From positions 395,517-459,516 of the forward strand of contig NZ_JH993793.1 in assembly GCF_000316115.1 (NCBI RefSeq): a stretch of 64,000 bases of DNA, given 5' to 3'. Source of the stretch: Leptolyngbya sp. PCC 7375 (GTDB lineage: Bacteria > Cyanobacteriota > Cyanobacteriia > Phormidesmidales > Phormidesmidaceae). Each line of letters begins with the position of its first letter. Positions within the stretch are counted from its first letter, which is position 1. The notes beneath the pieces were generated by a model that saw only the letters and a program-made list of their open reading frames with translations, had not been told where the DNA came from and searched no databases. Of this stretch, positions 39,392 to 48,728 are shown one piece after another. Position numbers and translations under genes: made by a program.

Positions 39392-40581
39392 CTGTGACTC
39401 AGATACCTGCTCAGACTGGTCGTTTACTTCTAGACTATTTTCTCCAGCGCCGTGAAGCTATGGTTGAAACGGTGCAAGAGTTGGCCAACTTTGAGTCTCC
39501 CTCTACGGTGCCAGCTTCGCAGCAACCGTTACTGAATCGGTTACAATTGGCCTTTGAAAAACGTGGTTGTCGGGTACGACGGTTGGCTGGAGAGCTTACC
39601 GGTGGTCATCTCCTAGCAATTCCTAAACAAAATTCTCCTGGCCAGCCAAAGCAGTTAATGCTAGGGCATAGTGATACGGTTTGGCCCCTGGAAACCCTTG
39701 CTACGATGCCCATTTATCGGCGGCAGGGAAAACTCTACGGTCCAGGGGTATATGACATGAAAGCGGGCATCACAATGATGCTGTTTTCCCTGGAAGCACT
39801 GCAGGCACTGGAACTCAAGCCTCAGGTGTTGCCGTTGGTATTTCTCAACTCTGACGAAGAGATTGGTAGCTTTGAGTCTACGCACCATGTGAGGCGGCTG
39901 GCAAAGATTTGCGATCGCACCTTTGTCCTTGAACCCTCCCTAGGTCCCCATGGTCATCTCAAAACTGCCCGCAAAGGTGTAGGTCATTTCACCATTGAGG
40001 TCATTGGTCAGGCCGCCCATGCCGGCCTCGAACCGGACAAAGGAGTCAGTGCCATTTTAGAACTCTCCTTTATCATTCAAAAACTGTTTGAGTTAAACGA
40101 TCCTGACGCCGGTATCACCGTTAATGTCGGCACCATTGACGGCGGTATTCGCCCCAATGTCATTGCTCCCGTCAGCCGAGCTGAAGTGGATGTGCGGGTG
40201 CTGCATCACACCGATGTTAACCGCATTGAACAGACTATTCTCACCCTACAGCCCACCACCCCCGGCATCCAGCTAAAAATCAAGGGAAAAATTGGTCGTC
40301 CTCCCCTGGAAAAAACTCCACGCAATCAACAGCTCTGGCAATTAGCCCAACACACTGCAACAGACCTGGGGTTTGATTTAGAAGAACGTACCGTGGGCGG
40401 TGGCTCTGACGGCAATACCACCAGTCTATACACTGCCACCTTAGACGGTATGGGAGCCGTTGGAGACAGTGCCCATGCCCCCGGCGAATGTATTTACCTT
40501 GACCCCCTGGTCGAGCGCGCTGCCTTACTAACACAGCTGTTGCTTGCCCCTAAACTCACTCACTCCCAAGCAAGCCTGTGA
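39388..40581 (+). CDS. M20 family metallopeptidase (carboxypeptidase G2-like)
   Basis: 397-residue dinuclear-zinc hydrolase. The ligand set is in place: HSDTVWP, GPGVYDMKAG, EEIGS, a Glu in FVLEPS and a final His in DSAHAPGE; the dimerisation domain lies between about 195 and 305. Closest in style to CPG2/ArgE-type peptidases that cleave N-acyl amino acids or terminal glutamate. ATGA-coupled to the flavin reductase and 18 bp before the P-loop protein. Confidence 0.87.
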   Translation: MTVTQIPAQTGRLLLDYFLQRREAMVETVQELANFESPSTVPASQQPLLNRLQLAFEKRGCRVRRLAGELTGGHLLAIPKQNSPGQPKQLMLGHSDTVWPLETLATMPIYRRQGKLYGPGVYDMKAGITMMLFSLEALQALELKPQVLPLVFLNSDEEIGSFESTHHVRRLAKICDRTFVLEPSLGPHGHLKTARKGVGHFTIEVIGQAAHAGLEPDKGVSAILELSFIIQKLFELNDPDAGITVNVGTIDGGIRPNVIAPVSRAEVDVRVLHHTDVNRIEQTILTLQPTTPGIQLKIKGKIGRPPLEKTPRNQQLWQLAQHTATDLGFDLEERTVGGGSDGNTTSLYTATLDGMGAVGDSAHAPGECIYLDPLVERAALLTQLLLAPKLTHSQASL

Positions 40582-40599
40582 ATAAATCTCCAGGAGGCT

Positions 40600-41622
40600 A
40601 TGATGGAAAAACGATATGTATTTGGTGCCCTGACTCGCATTAGTGATTTAGATACTGTTCCGTTTACGGTTCGGCACTTAGCTAGAGACTATTGGGCAAC
40701 TGGCGACTATGTTGTTGGGGAAGTACTCTCAGCCCATCAACAACCAGATGCAATTGAATTGACGACTGGTCGCATGGCTCGCCTGATGCCAGGAGACTGG
40801 GTAGTAGGAGCCTTTGGTGTACGGCGCGCTACATTAGAAGCTGTAGGGGACTGGCACTCTATTCAGAAGGACTGCCTGATGGAAGATATGACCAATGCCG
40901 GATTCTTTGGTCGGGTAACCTCAAAATCGGTATTGATTGGCCCACAGCCTGTTTTAATGTATCGCGGCCATGTGCAACGGGACAGTCATAAGGTTTGCAT
41001 GCAAGACTTTGTCCCCAGGGTAGAGCCGCAACCCTATACCTGTCCCACCATTATGATTATTGGTACCTCTATGTCAGCCGGTAAGACGACCGCAGCGCGG
41101 GTAATTATCCGTTTGCTGAAAGAAATGGGACTGCAGGTTATTGGGACAAAACTCACGGGAGCTGGCCGCTATCGCGATATTTTGTCGATGCATGACGCCG
41201 GGGCCGATGCCATCTTCGACTTTGTGGATGCAGGATTACCGTCCTCTGTGGTTCCTCCCGAAGAGTTTCGGCAATCTTTACGACAGCTGCTATCGAGAAT
41301 TATGGCCCAAAGCCCTGATGTGGTAGTGGCTGAAGCCGGAGCTTCTCCCTTTGAGCCCTACAATGGTGCCGTTGTTCTAGACGAGATCACAAACCAAATT
41401 AAATTTACGGTACTGTGTGCCTCTGACCCTTACGCTGTCATTGGTGTGAGTCAGAGTTTTGGCATTACGCCTAACATTGTGAGTGGCATTACGACTAATA
41501 CAACAGCTGGCATTGAGTTGGTGGAAAAATTAGCAAAGGTTCCGGCACTCAGCCTGACAACCGATACATCTGTGGATAAGCTACGAACCTTACTCAAGGA
41601 GTGTCTATCTGAGAACCGCTAA
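40600..41622 (+). CDS. P-loop protein, DUF1611-like
   Basis: 340 residues. An N-terminal domain of 140 residues is followed by a nucleotide-binding fold with Walker A GTSMSAGKTTAARV (about 153-166) and VVVAEAGASPFEP. It resembles the C-terminal DUF1611 domain, whose characterised member DgcN acetylates D-glutamate, but similarity to MobA/CobQ-like NTPases is also present. Association with an M20 peptidase suggests amino-acid or N-acyl amino-acid metabolism. GGAGG precedes the ATG. Confidence 0.65.
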   Translation: MMEKRYVFGALTRISDLDTVPFTVRHLARDYWATGDYVVGEVLSAHQQPDAIELTTGRMARLMPGDWVVGAFGVRRATLEAVGDWHSIQKDCLMEDMTNAGFFGRVTSKSVLIGPQPVLMYRGHVQRDSHKVCMQDFVPRVEPQPYTCPTIMIIGTSMSAGKTTAARVIIRLLKEMGLQVIGTKLTGAGRYRDILSMHDAGADAIFDFVDAGLPSSVVPPEEFRQSLRQLLSRIMAQSPDVVVAEAGASPFEPYNGAVVLDEITNQIKFTVLCASDPYAVIGVSQSFGITPNIVSGITTNTTAGIELVEKLAKVPALSLTTDTSVDKLRTLLKECLSENR

Positions 41623-41965
41623 GCCCTTGTGCCAAGCTATTAATGATTCTCTGATGAAAATCTTGACTTTACTATTACTCGAGTTTAATCCAAGCAAGAT
41701 TTTAAGGAATCTGGATTGAGATTTACTGAGGCAGGTAACAATTTCGGCTGGCGACCCTTGTTTGCAGATCCAACCCTCATTTTCTGCACTGTAGCACAGT
41801 ATGACATAGGCTTTGTCATCCAGAATAGAGACAACCAGCTCCCTCATCCCCAGCCATATTGGACTTCACAACACTTTGCCTAACTTTTATTTCATTCCCA
41901 TTCTTTTTCTGACATTTTTACCACCATAAAACCATAGGCTTTAAAAATATGGAGACTTGAGACAT
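41623..41965. other. intergenic, nothing recognised
   Basis: 343 bp without a convincing gene on the plus strand; a minus frame (41605-41847) overlaps the end of the P-loop gene and was not accepted. No CCTCA box. Confidence 0.4.
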
Positions 41966-42205
41966 ATGTTTTTGCAACACAAACCCTCAGGTGACTTAGT
42001 CGAAATTCTTAATCCAAAAGAACTGTGGAATCCTTATTTGGTAAAAGTTAAAGGTCGTTTTCACGCTGGTGAAGAAATGCAGGACCCAGAACCGTTTACC
42101 AAATCTCACCTGATCTTTCCCTCGGGCGAGGCTTTACCCCTTTGTTGGTTTGATCCGGCATATCGTCAACATATGTCCATCCCGGATATAGCGGTACATA
42201 CTTGA
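41966..42205 (+). CDS. conserved cyanobacterial small protein
   Basis: 79 residues from MFLQHKPSGDLVEILNPKEL; GGAG lies upstream. The segments GRFHAGEEMQDPEPFTK and FPSGEALPLCWFDPAYR recall small cyanobacterial proteins often labelled acetyltransferase without support. Its stop codon directly abuts the hypC stop on the other strand. Confidence 0.68.
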   Translation: MFLQHKPSGDLVEILNPKELWNPYLVKVKGRFHAGEEMQDPEPFTKSHLIFPSGEALPLCWFDPAYRQHMSIPDIAVHT

Positions 42206-42445
42206 TTAATCCGAGTTGGCACTGGCTTCAATCTGTTGAAGATAGGTAAGGGTTTGTTCTGCTTCTTCTAAATCAAGTTTGCTAATGGCGAATCCTACAT
42301 GGACCACTACGTAGTCACCTGCCTGGGCTTCAGGTACATAGGCCAAGCTAACTTCTTTGACTACGCCCCCAAAACTAACTCGGCCCATGCGAGATAGATC
42401 TTCCCCTTTAATACTGATGATTTTTCCGGGTACGGCCAGACACAT
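42206..42445 (-). CDS. hypC: hydrogenase maturation chaperone HypC
   Basis: 79-residue chaperone that carries the Fe(CN)2CO unit with HypD and delivers it to the HoxH precursor. MCLAVPGKI with the essential Cys2 is present, followed by the OB-fold pattern VSLAYVPEAQAGDYVVVHVGFAI. Last gene of the minus-strand run, 17 bp after hypF. Confidence 0.97.
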   Translation of the reverse strand: MCLAVPGKIISIKGEDLSRMGRVSFGGVVKEVSLAYVPEAQAGDYVVVHVGFAISKLDLEEAEQTLTYLQQIEASANSD

Positions 42446-42462
42446 AGTTGTTCTCCTAAGGG

Positions 42463-44805
42463 TTAGACAGACATAGACAAATGACGTAATGCACCGATTA
42501 TCTGCCCAACGGCAATCCCACCATCATTGGGCGGCACGCGCTGATGCCAGTGGGGGGTGAATCCTGCAATTTGTAAATGTTGAATTGTCTGCTCACTGAG
42601 AAGTTTGTTTTGAAAGCAACCGCCGGTCAATATGATATTGGAGTTGTTGATGAGTTTTGCGATCGCATTCACAATTTCCACCAACGTGCGGTGAAACTTG
42701 GCTGCCACCACCGCTGTCGCCACCCCCTGACCCTGATCATGAATGATTTTTCGCACCATCGGTCGCCAGTCAATAATGTAGGGTACAGTACTTGAAATTC
42801 TAAAAGGATAGCCTCGCTTAACCATTGTTTCAGCGGCGGCAAACTCCAGGGCCAACGCCGCCTGGCCTTCAAAACTAACAACTTGATGTAAATTAAGCAG
42901 TGCCGCCACCCCATCAAAGAGTCGCCCCATGCTGGAGGCCATAGGCGTATTAATTTTGTTAGTCAGCATTTGCTGTAGAACAGTCCGTTGAGATGCTGAG
43001 AATTCTTGTACGGGGACTAAGTCATCGCGCTCAAATGCCACGTCGCTATAACAGCTATAAAGCAGACCCAAAGCAGACCTTCGAGGTTCTCGGCTACACA
43101 ATTCCCCCCCAGGTAGAGGAAAGGGTAACAAATGGGCAACTCGTTCAAAACCAGACGTCGTAATCTGGAGAAATTCTCCTCCCCAAACAGTTTGATCAGG
43201 ACCATACCCCATACCATCCCAGGCAACGCCCAGGATCGGCGCATCTAGGGAATGCTCAGCCATACCCGCGAGAACATGGGCATAGTGATGCTGTACCGAG
43301 ATCACGGGCACAGCCCATTGCTCAGCCAAAGTATGGGCCAATCGCGTAGAGCCATAGTCTGGATGAAGATCACAGGCAATGGCCGTCGGCTGACAGGTAT
43401 AGAGAGAAAGAATGTCAGTCACGGTGTGTTTCAACCGTTCCAGGGTTAGTGGGGCATCCAAATCACCAATATACTGACTCAGCACAATGTGATCGCCTAA
43501 AAATAGAGCAATTGCGTTTTTGAGGTGCGCCCCCAAGGCTAAAATACACGCATCGGGAGCGACTAGGCCAGACAGCGAAATCACCTGGGGTGCATAGCCT
43601 CGGCCATGACGTAACACCTGGGATTTATCGTGGATAAGTTGAACAACAGAGTCATCAACCGGACGTTGGATGGGACGATTGTGGACCAAGAAACCATCTG
43701 CCACGGGGGCTAGTCGCTGGAGGGCATCTTGTTTAGCAATACAAATAGGCTCCCCAGAAAGATTTCCACTAGTAGCAACAACAGGAGAGGTAAACGTCTG
43801 AAGGAGAAGATGATGCAGCGGTGTGGTCGGCAGCATGACCCCCAGACGATCCATCTTGGGTGCAATATTGTTGGCTAGGGAAGAACTCCCTAACCGTTTT
43901 GGCAAAAGCACAATTGGAGCCTGGGCTGAGGACAATAATTTAGCAGCGTTTGCGGAGACTTTACAGTCCTGGTGCACCTGTTCTAAGGTAGGGTACATTA
44001 GGGCTAGCGGTTTATCAGGGCGTTCCTTACGCTGTCTGAGACGGGCCACGGCAGCATGGTTTCGGGCATCCACTAACAATTGGAATCCACCCAACCCTTT
44101 CAGCGCAACAATGCCACCCCGACGTAGCATGGTGATAACCAACTGTAGCGGGTTGCCAGGCTGCTGTGGTCCCTCTTGTGGTCCCTCTTGTGGTCCCTCT
44201 TGTGATTTTTTTGTCCAAAACTCTAGATGCGGACCACAAACAGCACAGGCATTGGGCTGAGCGTGAAAACGGCGATGGGAAGGCTGGGTGTATTCAGCCT
44301 GACAGTCTGCACACATGGTAAAGTTCGCCATCGTTGTGTGGCAGCGGTCATAGGGCAATATCCGGATAATGCTAAACCGAGGACCACAGTGGGTACAGTT
44401 GGTAAACGAATAATAATGGCGGCGATTATTAGGGGAAAGAATATCTTGCAAACACTCAGCACATGTGGCCAGGTCTGGCAAAATTTGGGTCTTAGTAGCA
44501 TTGCCCACAGCCTCAGAAGGCCAGATGTAAAACCCTATTAACCCCTGCGCTGGTAGGTCCTGTTGCTCTAGTGCTCGAATCACTACATGGGGGGGCACGT
44601 CCTGTTGTAGCTTCTGAAAAAAAATCTGTAACGTCTTTTCAGGCCCCTCTATTTCAATCACGACGCCCTGGGAAGTATTCTTTACACCACCCGCCAGACC
44701 TAATTCTGTTGCCAGCTGATACACAAATGGCCGAAAGCCCACTCCCTGCACAGTCCCTCGCACAGTCAGGTGACTTCGAAAAAGGGAAGGAGTTAACGGC
44801 ATCAT
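42463..44805 (-). CDS. hypF: carbamoyltransferase HypF
   Basis: Transfers a carbamoyl group from carbamoyl phosphate to HypE. 780 residues from MMPLTPS, with GGA upstream; a longer in-frame start exists at 44877. Domains: acylphosphatase (VRGTVQGVGFRPFVYQ), two zinc fingers (CAECLQD, CTHCGPRF, CADCQAEY, CAVCGPHL), YrdC-like (about 200-390), and Kae1-like with HHYAHVLAGMAEH and GGCFQNKLL. A 12-bp DNA repeat encodes three QEGP copies just after the zinc fingers. Confidence 0.97.
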   Translation of the reverse strand: MMPLTPSLFRSHLTVRGTVQGVGFRPFVYQLATELGLAGGVKNTSQGVVIEIEGPEKTLQIFFQKLQQDVPPHVVIRALEQQDLPAQGLIGFYIWPSEAVGNATKTQILPDLATCAECLQDILSPNNRRHYYSFTNCTHCGPRFSIIRILPYDRCHTTMANFTMCADCQAEYTQPSHRRFHAQPNACAVCGPHLEFWTKKSQEGPQEGPQEGPQQPGNPLQLVITMLRRGGIVALKGLGGFQLLVDARNHAAVARLRQRKERPDKPLALMYPTLEQVHQDCKVSANAAKLLSSAQAPIVLLPKRLGSSSLANNIAPKMDRLGVMLPTTPLHHLLLQTFTSPVVATSGNLSGEPICIAKQDALQRLAPVADGFLVHNRPIQRPVDDSVVQLIHDKSQVLRHGRGYAPQVISLSGLVAPDACILALGAHLKNAIALFLGDHIVLSQYIGDLDAPLTLERLKHTVTDILSLYTCQPTAIACDLHPDYGSTRLAHTLAEQWAVPVISVQHHYAHVLAGMAEHSLDAPILGVAWDGMGYGPDQTVWGGEFLQITTSGFERVAHLLPFPLPGGELCSREPRRSALGLLYSCYSDVAFERDDLVPVQEFSASQRTVLQQMLTNKINTPMASSMGRLFDGVAALLNLHQVVSFEGQAALALEFAAAETMVKRGYPFRISSTVPYIIDWRPMVRKIIHDQGQGVATAVVAAKFHRTLVEIVNAIAKLINNSNIILTGGCFQNKLLSEQTIQHLQIAGFTPHWHQRVPPNDGGIAVGQIIGALRHLSMSV

Positions 44806-44827
44806 GACTGTTCCAACATCATGTTTT

Positions 44828-45310
44828 TTATAGCTTATAGCCAATTTGTCGTAGAAATTGTTGGCGCTCAGCCACATCCTGCGACGCCTCTACTCCCTTG
44901 GGCGCAAAACCATCAATAACGCCCAAAATGCCACGTCCCTGGTCGCTGGTGGCGATCACCACCTGGACCGGATTGGCCGTAGCACAGTAAATGCGACAAA
45001 CCTCTGGACACTGTTTAACAGCATTCAGCACATTGACCGGAAAGCCTTGCTGCATAACAATCACAAAACTGTGACCTGCACCCATCGCTTTAGCATTTTC
45101 AACTGCCACTGTCTGTAGCGACTCACTATTCCCAGCTGCGCGAATCAAACAGGGGCCAGACGCTTCGCAAAACGCCAGCCCAAACTTGATCTGGGCAGAG
45201 GCATTGACCATGACTTCATAGAGATCTTCTACGGTTTTGATAAAATGGCTCTGCCCCAAAATCAAATTGCTATCGCTGGGCAAGTTTAAATCAACAAGTG
45301 TTAGTTCCAT
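44828..45310 (-). CDS. adenosine-specific kinase family protein (DUF355)
   Basis: 160 residues from MELTLVDLNL, with GGAA seven nt upstream; an earlier ATG at 45346 lacks a site. The family pattern is clear: GQSHFIKTVEDLYEVMV, KFGLAFCEASGPCLIR, GHSFVIVMQQGFPVNVLN, RIYCATANPVQVV and GRGILGVIDG. Named after an archaeal crystal structure with nucleotide binding; the physiological reaction is uncertain. It lies 22 bp before hypF and probably travels with the hyp genes. Confidence 0.88.
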   Translation of the reverse strand: MELTLVDLNLPSDSNLILGQSHFIKTVEDLYEVMVNASAQIKFGLAFCEASGPCLIRAAGNSESLQTVAVENAKAMGAGHSFVIVMQQGFPVNVLNAVKQCPEVCRIYCATANPVQVVIATSDQGRGILGVIDGFAPKGVEASQDVAERQQFLRQIGYKL

Positions 45311-45359
45311 AGATAATTCCAAAGAGTGATGTAAGTGCATAGACAAAACTATCCATCAA

Positions 45360-45510
45360 TCCGGGCTATCTCCGTGGGAGACGCTTCGCGAACGACTCCG
45401 CGGTTCGGCTGAGCTCACCGTCGAAGCCTCAGCCCTCATTTCTCTAAATTAGCTGGTTGAGCGGAGTCGAAACCAGCGGTGTTAGGGACGTTTACTTGCG
45501 GCTATCTACT
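45360..45510. repeat. REP-like palindromic sequence
   Basis: Contains GAGACGCTTCGCGAACG and GGTTGAGCGGAGTCGAAACC, both characteristic of dispersed cyanobacterial palindromic repeats, plus the inverted pair GGCTGAG/CTCAGCC. It separates hypB from the adenosine-kinase-like gene and may end or modulate the transcript. Confidence 0.6.
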
Positions 45511-45568
45511 TATTTAGGGGGTGGTATGAAAATGAAGTCCCGGCTAAAGGTGGTAGCAGAAACCTCAC

Positions 45569-46315
45569 TTAACATGCATTCACAACAGGGTTTACCTTGT
45601 CATGGCATTGAAAGATGGCCTGTCCTAAGTAAGCATACAAACTAGCTAACCCTTCACCGGTAGTAGCAGAAAGTTCAAATACTAAAGCTTGGGGAATAAT
45701 CAGATGTAGATGGTGTAGTGCCTCATCACGATTAAAGCCTACAACTTTAGCTAGATCAATTTTGCTGATGATAACAGCGTGAGCGGACTTAAAAAGGGTG
45801 GGATATTTCAGTGGTTTATCTTCTCCCTCAGTCACAGACATCAACACCAGGCGCAGGTCTTCTCCTAAGTCATAGGCAGCAGGGCAAACCAGGTTACCTA
45901 CATTTTCAATGATGAGTAAATTTAGGTCATCCAAACCCAGTTGTCGTGCGGCCCGACCAACACCTTCTGCTTCTAGATGGCAGAGATTTCCTGTGTTAAT
46001 CTGTATGACTTTCTGACCAGTTTGACGCAGCCTTTTGGCATCACGGTCAGTAGCCAGGTCACCGACAATCACCCCCGGTTTCACTTTTCCATGCAGGCGG
46101 TTTAATGGATCAGCTCCCGCAATTAAGTCACGGTCATTGAGGATACGCTGAATCAGCGTTGTCTTACCCGCCCCCGGAGACGACAACATATTGATCACCA
46201 GAAGACGCTGCCAAAATGCCCGATTATGCTCGGCATAATGATCGTTCTTCTCTAATACATTCTGATGTAACGGCAAAATCTGCCGGTCATGCTGACAACC
46301 ACAATGTCCACACAT
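45569..46315 (-). CDS. hypB: nickel insertion GTPase HypB
   Basis: Delivers nickel to the hydrogenase large subunit with HypA. 248 residues: a short N-terminal MCGHCGCQHD metal motif (no long His-rich stretch), P-loop SSPGAGKTTL (about 46), ENVGNLVCPA metal/switch site with Cys, and SKIDL base recognition. Shine-Dalgarno AAGGAGG. Follows hypA by 14 bp. Confidence 0.97.
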   Translation of the reverse strand: MCGHCGCQHDRQILPLHQNVLEKNDHYAEHNRAFWQRLLVINMLSSPGAGKTTLIQRILNDRDLIAGADPLNRLHGKVKPGVIVGDLATDRDAKRLRQTGQKVIQINTGNLCHLEAEGVGRAARQLGLDDLNLLIIENVGNLVCPAAYDLGEDLRLVLMSVTEGEDKPLKYPTLFKSAHAVIISKIDLAKVVGFNRDEALHHLHLIIPQALVFELSATTGEGLASLYAYLGQAIFQCHDKVNPVVNAC

Positions 46316-46329
46316 ATAAATGCACCTCC

Positions 46330-46671
46330 TTATGAAATTTCTAAGGACGTGAGTGCTAAGGTTTTACCTTGACGAATGTCCGTACTCAATTGATGACAGC
46401 GTGGACATGTATACACCCAGTCTGAGGGCTGAAATATCTGTTGGCATGATGAGCAATAACACCTCACGGGTATTGGTATAAGCTCTAGCTCGGCCTTTTC
46501 TGCCAGGGTACCGCCACTGACCACGTCAAAGGCAAATGCTAGAGCATCTGGATCCACCCCTGACAACTCTCCTACCTGGAGTTGAATACGATGAATCTGT
46601 CGAGCACCCTGGGCTTGCGCATGGTCTAAGGCCAAAGATAAAGCAGCCTGTATCAGGCCAATTTCATGCAT
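46330..46671 (-). CDS. hypA: nickel/zinc metallochaperone HypA
   Basis: 113 residues beginning MHEIGL with nickel-binding His2. The zinc site has two CxxC pairs (CSSC and CPRC, about 75-95). It starts inside the end of hoxW (19-bp overlap), so translation is coupled. Confidence 0.96.
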   Translation of the reverse strand: MHEIGLIQAALSLALDHAQAQGARQIHRIQLQVGELSGVDPDALAFAFDVVSGGTLAEKAELELIPIPVRCYCSSCQQIFQPSDWVYTCPRCHQLSTDIRQGKTLALTSLEIS

Positions 46672-47168
46672 GGGGCTGGTTGTCGATAGGTGACTAAGAA
46701 TTGCTCAATTGACCTTAAGGCGCGATCGCAACCTTGATGGGCTTTGGATGAAAGCTGACGTCCTAAACCACAAGATTCAATGGGAATTTGCAATAGCCAG
46801 GCCTGGGGATGATGGTTGTACAGCCGCTGGGTGAGATTGAGTAACGCCAGCGGATCATAGCTGTGGGCTGCAAACGCCATGGACTCAGGTTGCTCGTCGT
46901 AGGCAACAAGGGGATCAATCTGTACCGTTTGAATACCCTGATTACCACAGGCATCCACAAACATCACATAGTTTGTTTTAGCTAATTCAGCGCTCAGTTC
47001 TGGTGTCAGTTGGGGCACAGCCAAGGATTTAACAGCCGGCAAGTGCCATTCGGCCACCACCATCGCAACCCAAGGACCAACGGCGTCGTCTCCGCATAGT
47101 TCATTACCGTAACCAATGATTAAAAAGTCATATTCAAGCGTTGTTAATTTTTGAGTCGATGGCAGCAT
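46653..47168 (-). CDS. hoxW: hydrogenase maturation protease HoxW
   Basis: Endopeptidase that trims the HoxH C-terminus after metal insertion. 171 residues; GYGNELCGDDAVGPWVA carries the first nickel-sensing acidic residue, with MFVDACGNQG and AHSYDP holding the other ligands. GAGG lies 9 nt before the ATG. Its promoter (47203-47235) sits just past the hoxH stop, so hoxW-hypA-hypB can be transcribed separately from hoxH. Confidence 0.93.
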   Translation of the reverse strand: MLPSTQKLTTLEYDFLIIGYGNELCGDDAVGPWVAMVVAEWHLPAVKSLAVPQLTPELSAELAKTNYVMFVDACGNQGIQTVQIDPLVAYDEQPESMAFAAHSYDPLALLNLTQRLYNHHPQAWLLQIPIESCGLGRQLSSKAHQGCDRALRSIEQFLVTYRQPAPCMKLA

Positions 47169-47202
47169 AGGACCAGCCTCGTGTGTGCTCTGCTTTTTCT
47201 TA

Positions 47203-47235
47203 AAGCTATTAAAAAGATATGAGGATCTTATGAAG
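47203..47235 (-). promoter_or_regulatory. CCTCA direct-repeat promoter (hoxW-hypAB)
   Basis: CTTCATAAGATCCTCATA, 9 bp, then TAGCTT. Confidence 0.82.
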
Positions 47236-47237
47236 TC

Positions 47238-48680
47238 TTAACGGTAACATTCATCCAGCAGCTGCCCCTCTGCACTGATCAACTGGAGCTGTAGCGGCAT
47301 TTTGCCAAAGGCATGGGTAGAACAGCTCAGGCACGGATCAAACGTACGAATACCAGCCTCTACACGATTTAGCATGGGTTCTGGAATCTGGGGACCGTGA
47401 ATATAATGACGGGCAATCTGGGCAACCGTACGATTCATGGCCAAATTGTTCTGTCCCGTAGCAATAATCAGGTTGACGTAAGTTAATAAACCAGTGTCAT
47501 CAATTTTATAATGATGAAACAGAGTACCCCGTGGCGCTTCCCCAACTCCGACAGCTTCACGTTGATTGACATCGGCTCTGGCTCTGAGATGATGGCTCTG
47601 CAGGTCTGGATCGTCCAGGGCAATCTCAATTCGTTCAATACAGGTGAGAATCTCAATCAGTCGCGCATAGTGATAGAAAAAAGAACTGTTACCCATACCG
47701 TACTGCCGGAAACGTTGCAGCTCAAGTTCAGCCAGGGGCGTGCCGATGCGATCGCAAATATTCAACCTGGCCAGCGGCCCTACCCGATACAGGCCATTCT
47801 CTAAGCGACAATGTTGCGTCTGATCAGGATATCCCAAAGGTTTATAGTAAGGTGACTTTAAATAGGAATCTGGCTGCACCGCCTCACCAATGAAATCTCT
47901 GTAATTACTAGGATCTAGCTGATCCACAAGAATGTTGCCACCGCTATCGACCACTCGCAAACAGCCATCATAATGCTCCCAGGTACCATCAGCACCGACT
48001 AAGCCCATAAACAAACTGGGAAAATTACCAAAGATATGAACCTCTTCTTGAAAGTCCTCCAAGAGTTTCTTAAAGAGGGTGAGCGTTTCTAAGATCGTTT
48101 TTTTAGCCTCAGACACCTGCTGGCAAATTTGCTCCCGCCCAACCTGTGACAGACAGCTTCTGACTCCTCCTGGGACAGCCCAAGCTGGATGAATCTTGCG
48201 TCCCCCAAGTTGTTCAATCACGGCTTGACCAAACTGACGTAGCCGAATCCCCCCCCGAGCCAGTGCAGGCTCAGTCGCCATTACCCCAAATACATTCCGT
48301 TGAGCCGGATCACTCTCCCAGCCCAATAAGAGATCCGGACTGCTCAAGTGAAAAAAACTCAGAGCATGGGACTGAATAATCTGTCCCAAATTCATTAACC
48401 GCCGTAGCTTCTCTGCCGCTGGGGGGATTTGCACCGCCAGTAGACGATCACCGGATTTAGCCGATGCTAACAAATGACTGACAGGACAAATCCCACAAAT
48501 ACGAGCCGTAATTCCTGGCATTTCCCAAAAAGGGCGACCCTCACAAAATTTCTCAAATCCACGAAACTCAGTTACATGAAATCGAGCATCTGCAACCTCT
48601 CCCTGATCATCCAGATAAATCGAGATCTTGGCATGCCCTTCAATCCGAGTAACCGGATTAATTACAATTCGTTTGCTCAC
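47238..48680 (-). CDS. hoxH: bidirectional [NiFe] hydrogenase large subunit HoxH
   Basis: Catalytic subunit carrying the Ni-Fe centre. 480 residues with both cysteine motifs: [10 protein letters not shown] (about 60) and [12 protein letters not shown] (about 449); the remainder after STHA is the peptide removed by HoxW. RVVGP-like and other group 3d features ([40 protein letters not shown]) fit HoxH. It follows a CBS gene by 48 bp and has no CCTCA box of its own. Confidence 0.97.
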   Translation of the reverse strand: MSKRIVINPVTRIEGHAKISIYLDDQGEVADARFHVTEFRGFEKFCEGRPFWEMPGITARICGICPVSHLLASAKSGDRLLAVQIPPAAEKLRRLMNLGQIIQSHALSFFHLSSPDLLLGWESDPAQRNVFGVMATEPALARGGIRLRQFGQAVIEQLGGRKIHPAWAVPGGVRSCLSQVGREQICQQVSEAKKTILETLTLFKKLLEDFQEEVHIFGNFPSLFMGLVGADGTWEHYDGCLRVVDSGGNILVDQLDPSNYRDFIGEAVQPDSYLKSPYYKPLGYPDQTQHCRLENGLYRVGPLARLNICDRIGTPLAELELQRFRQYGMGNSSFFYHYARLIEILTCIERIEIALDDPDLQSHHLRARADVNQREAVGVGEAPRGTLFHHYKIDDTGLLTYVNLIIATGQNNLAMNRTVAQIARHYIHGPQIPEPMLNRVEAGIRTFDPCLSCSTHAFGKMPLQLQLISAEGQLLDECYR

Positions 48681-48728
48681 CGCACCGATATTTCCTTAGG
48701 TTAACTATGGAATGAACGTCCACTCACT

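Noticed and set aside
41605..41847. Minus-strand 80-codon frame
   Set aside because: It overlaps the P-loop gene end, has no promoter box and is not recognisable; not strong enough to list.
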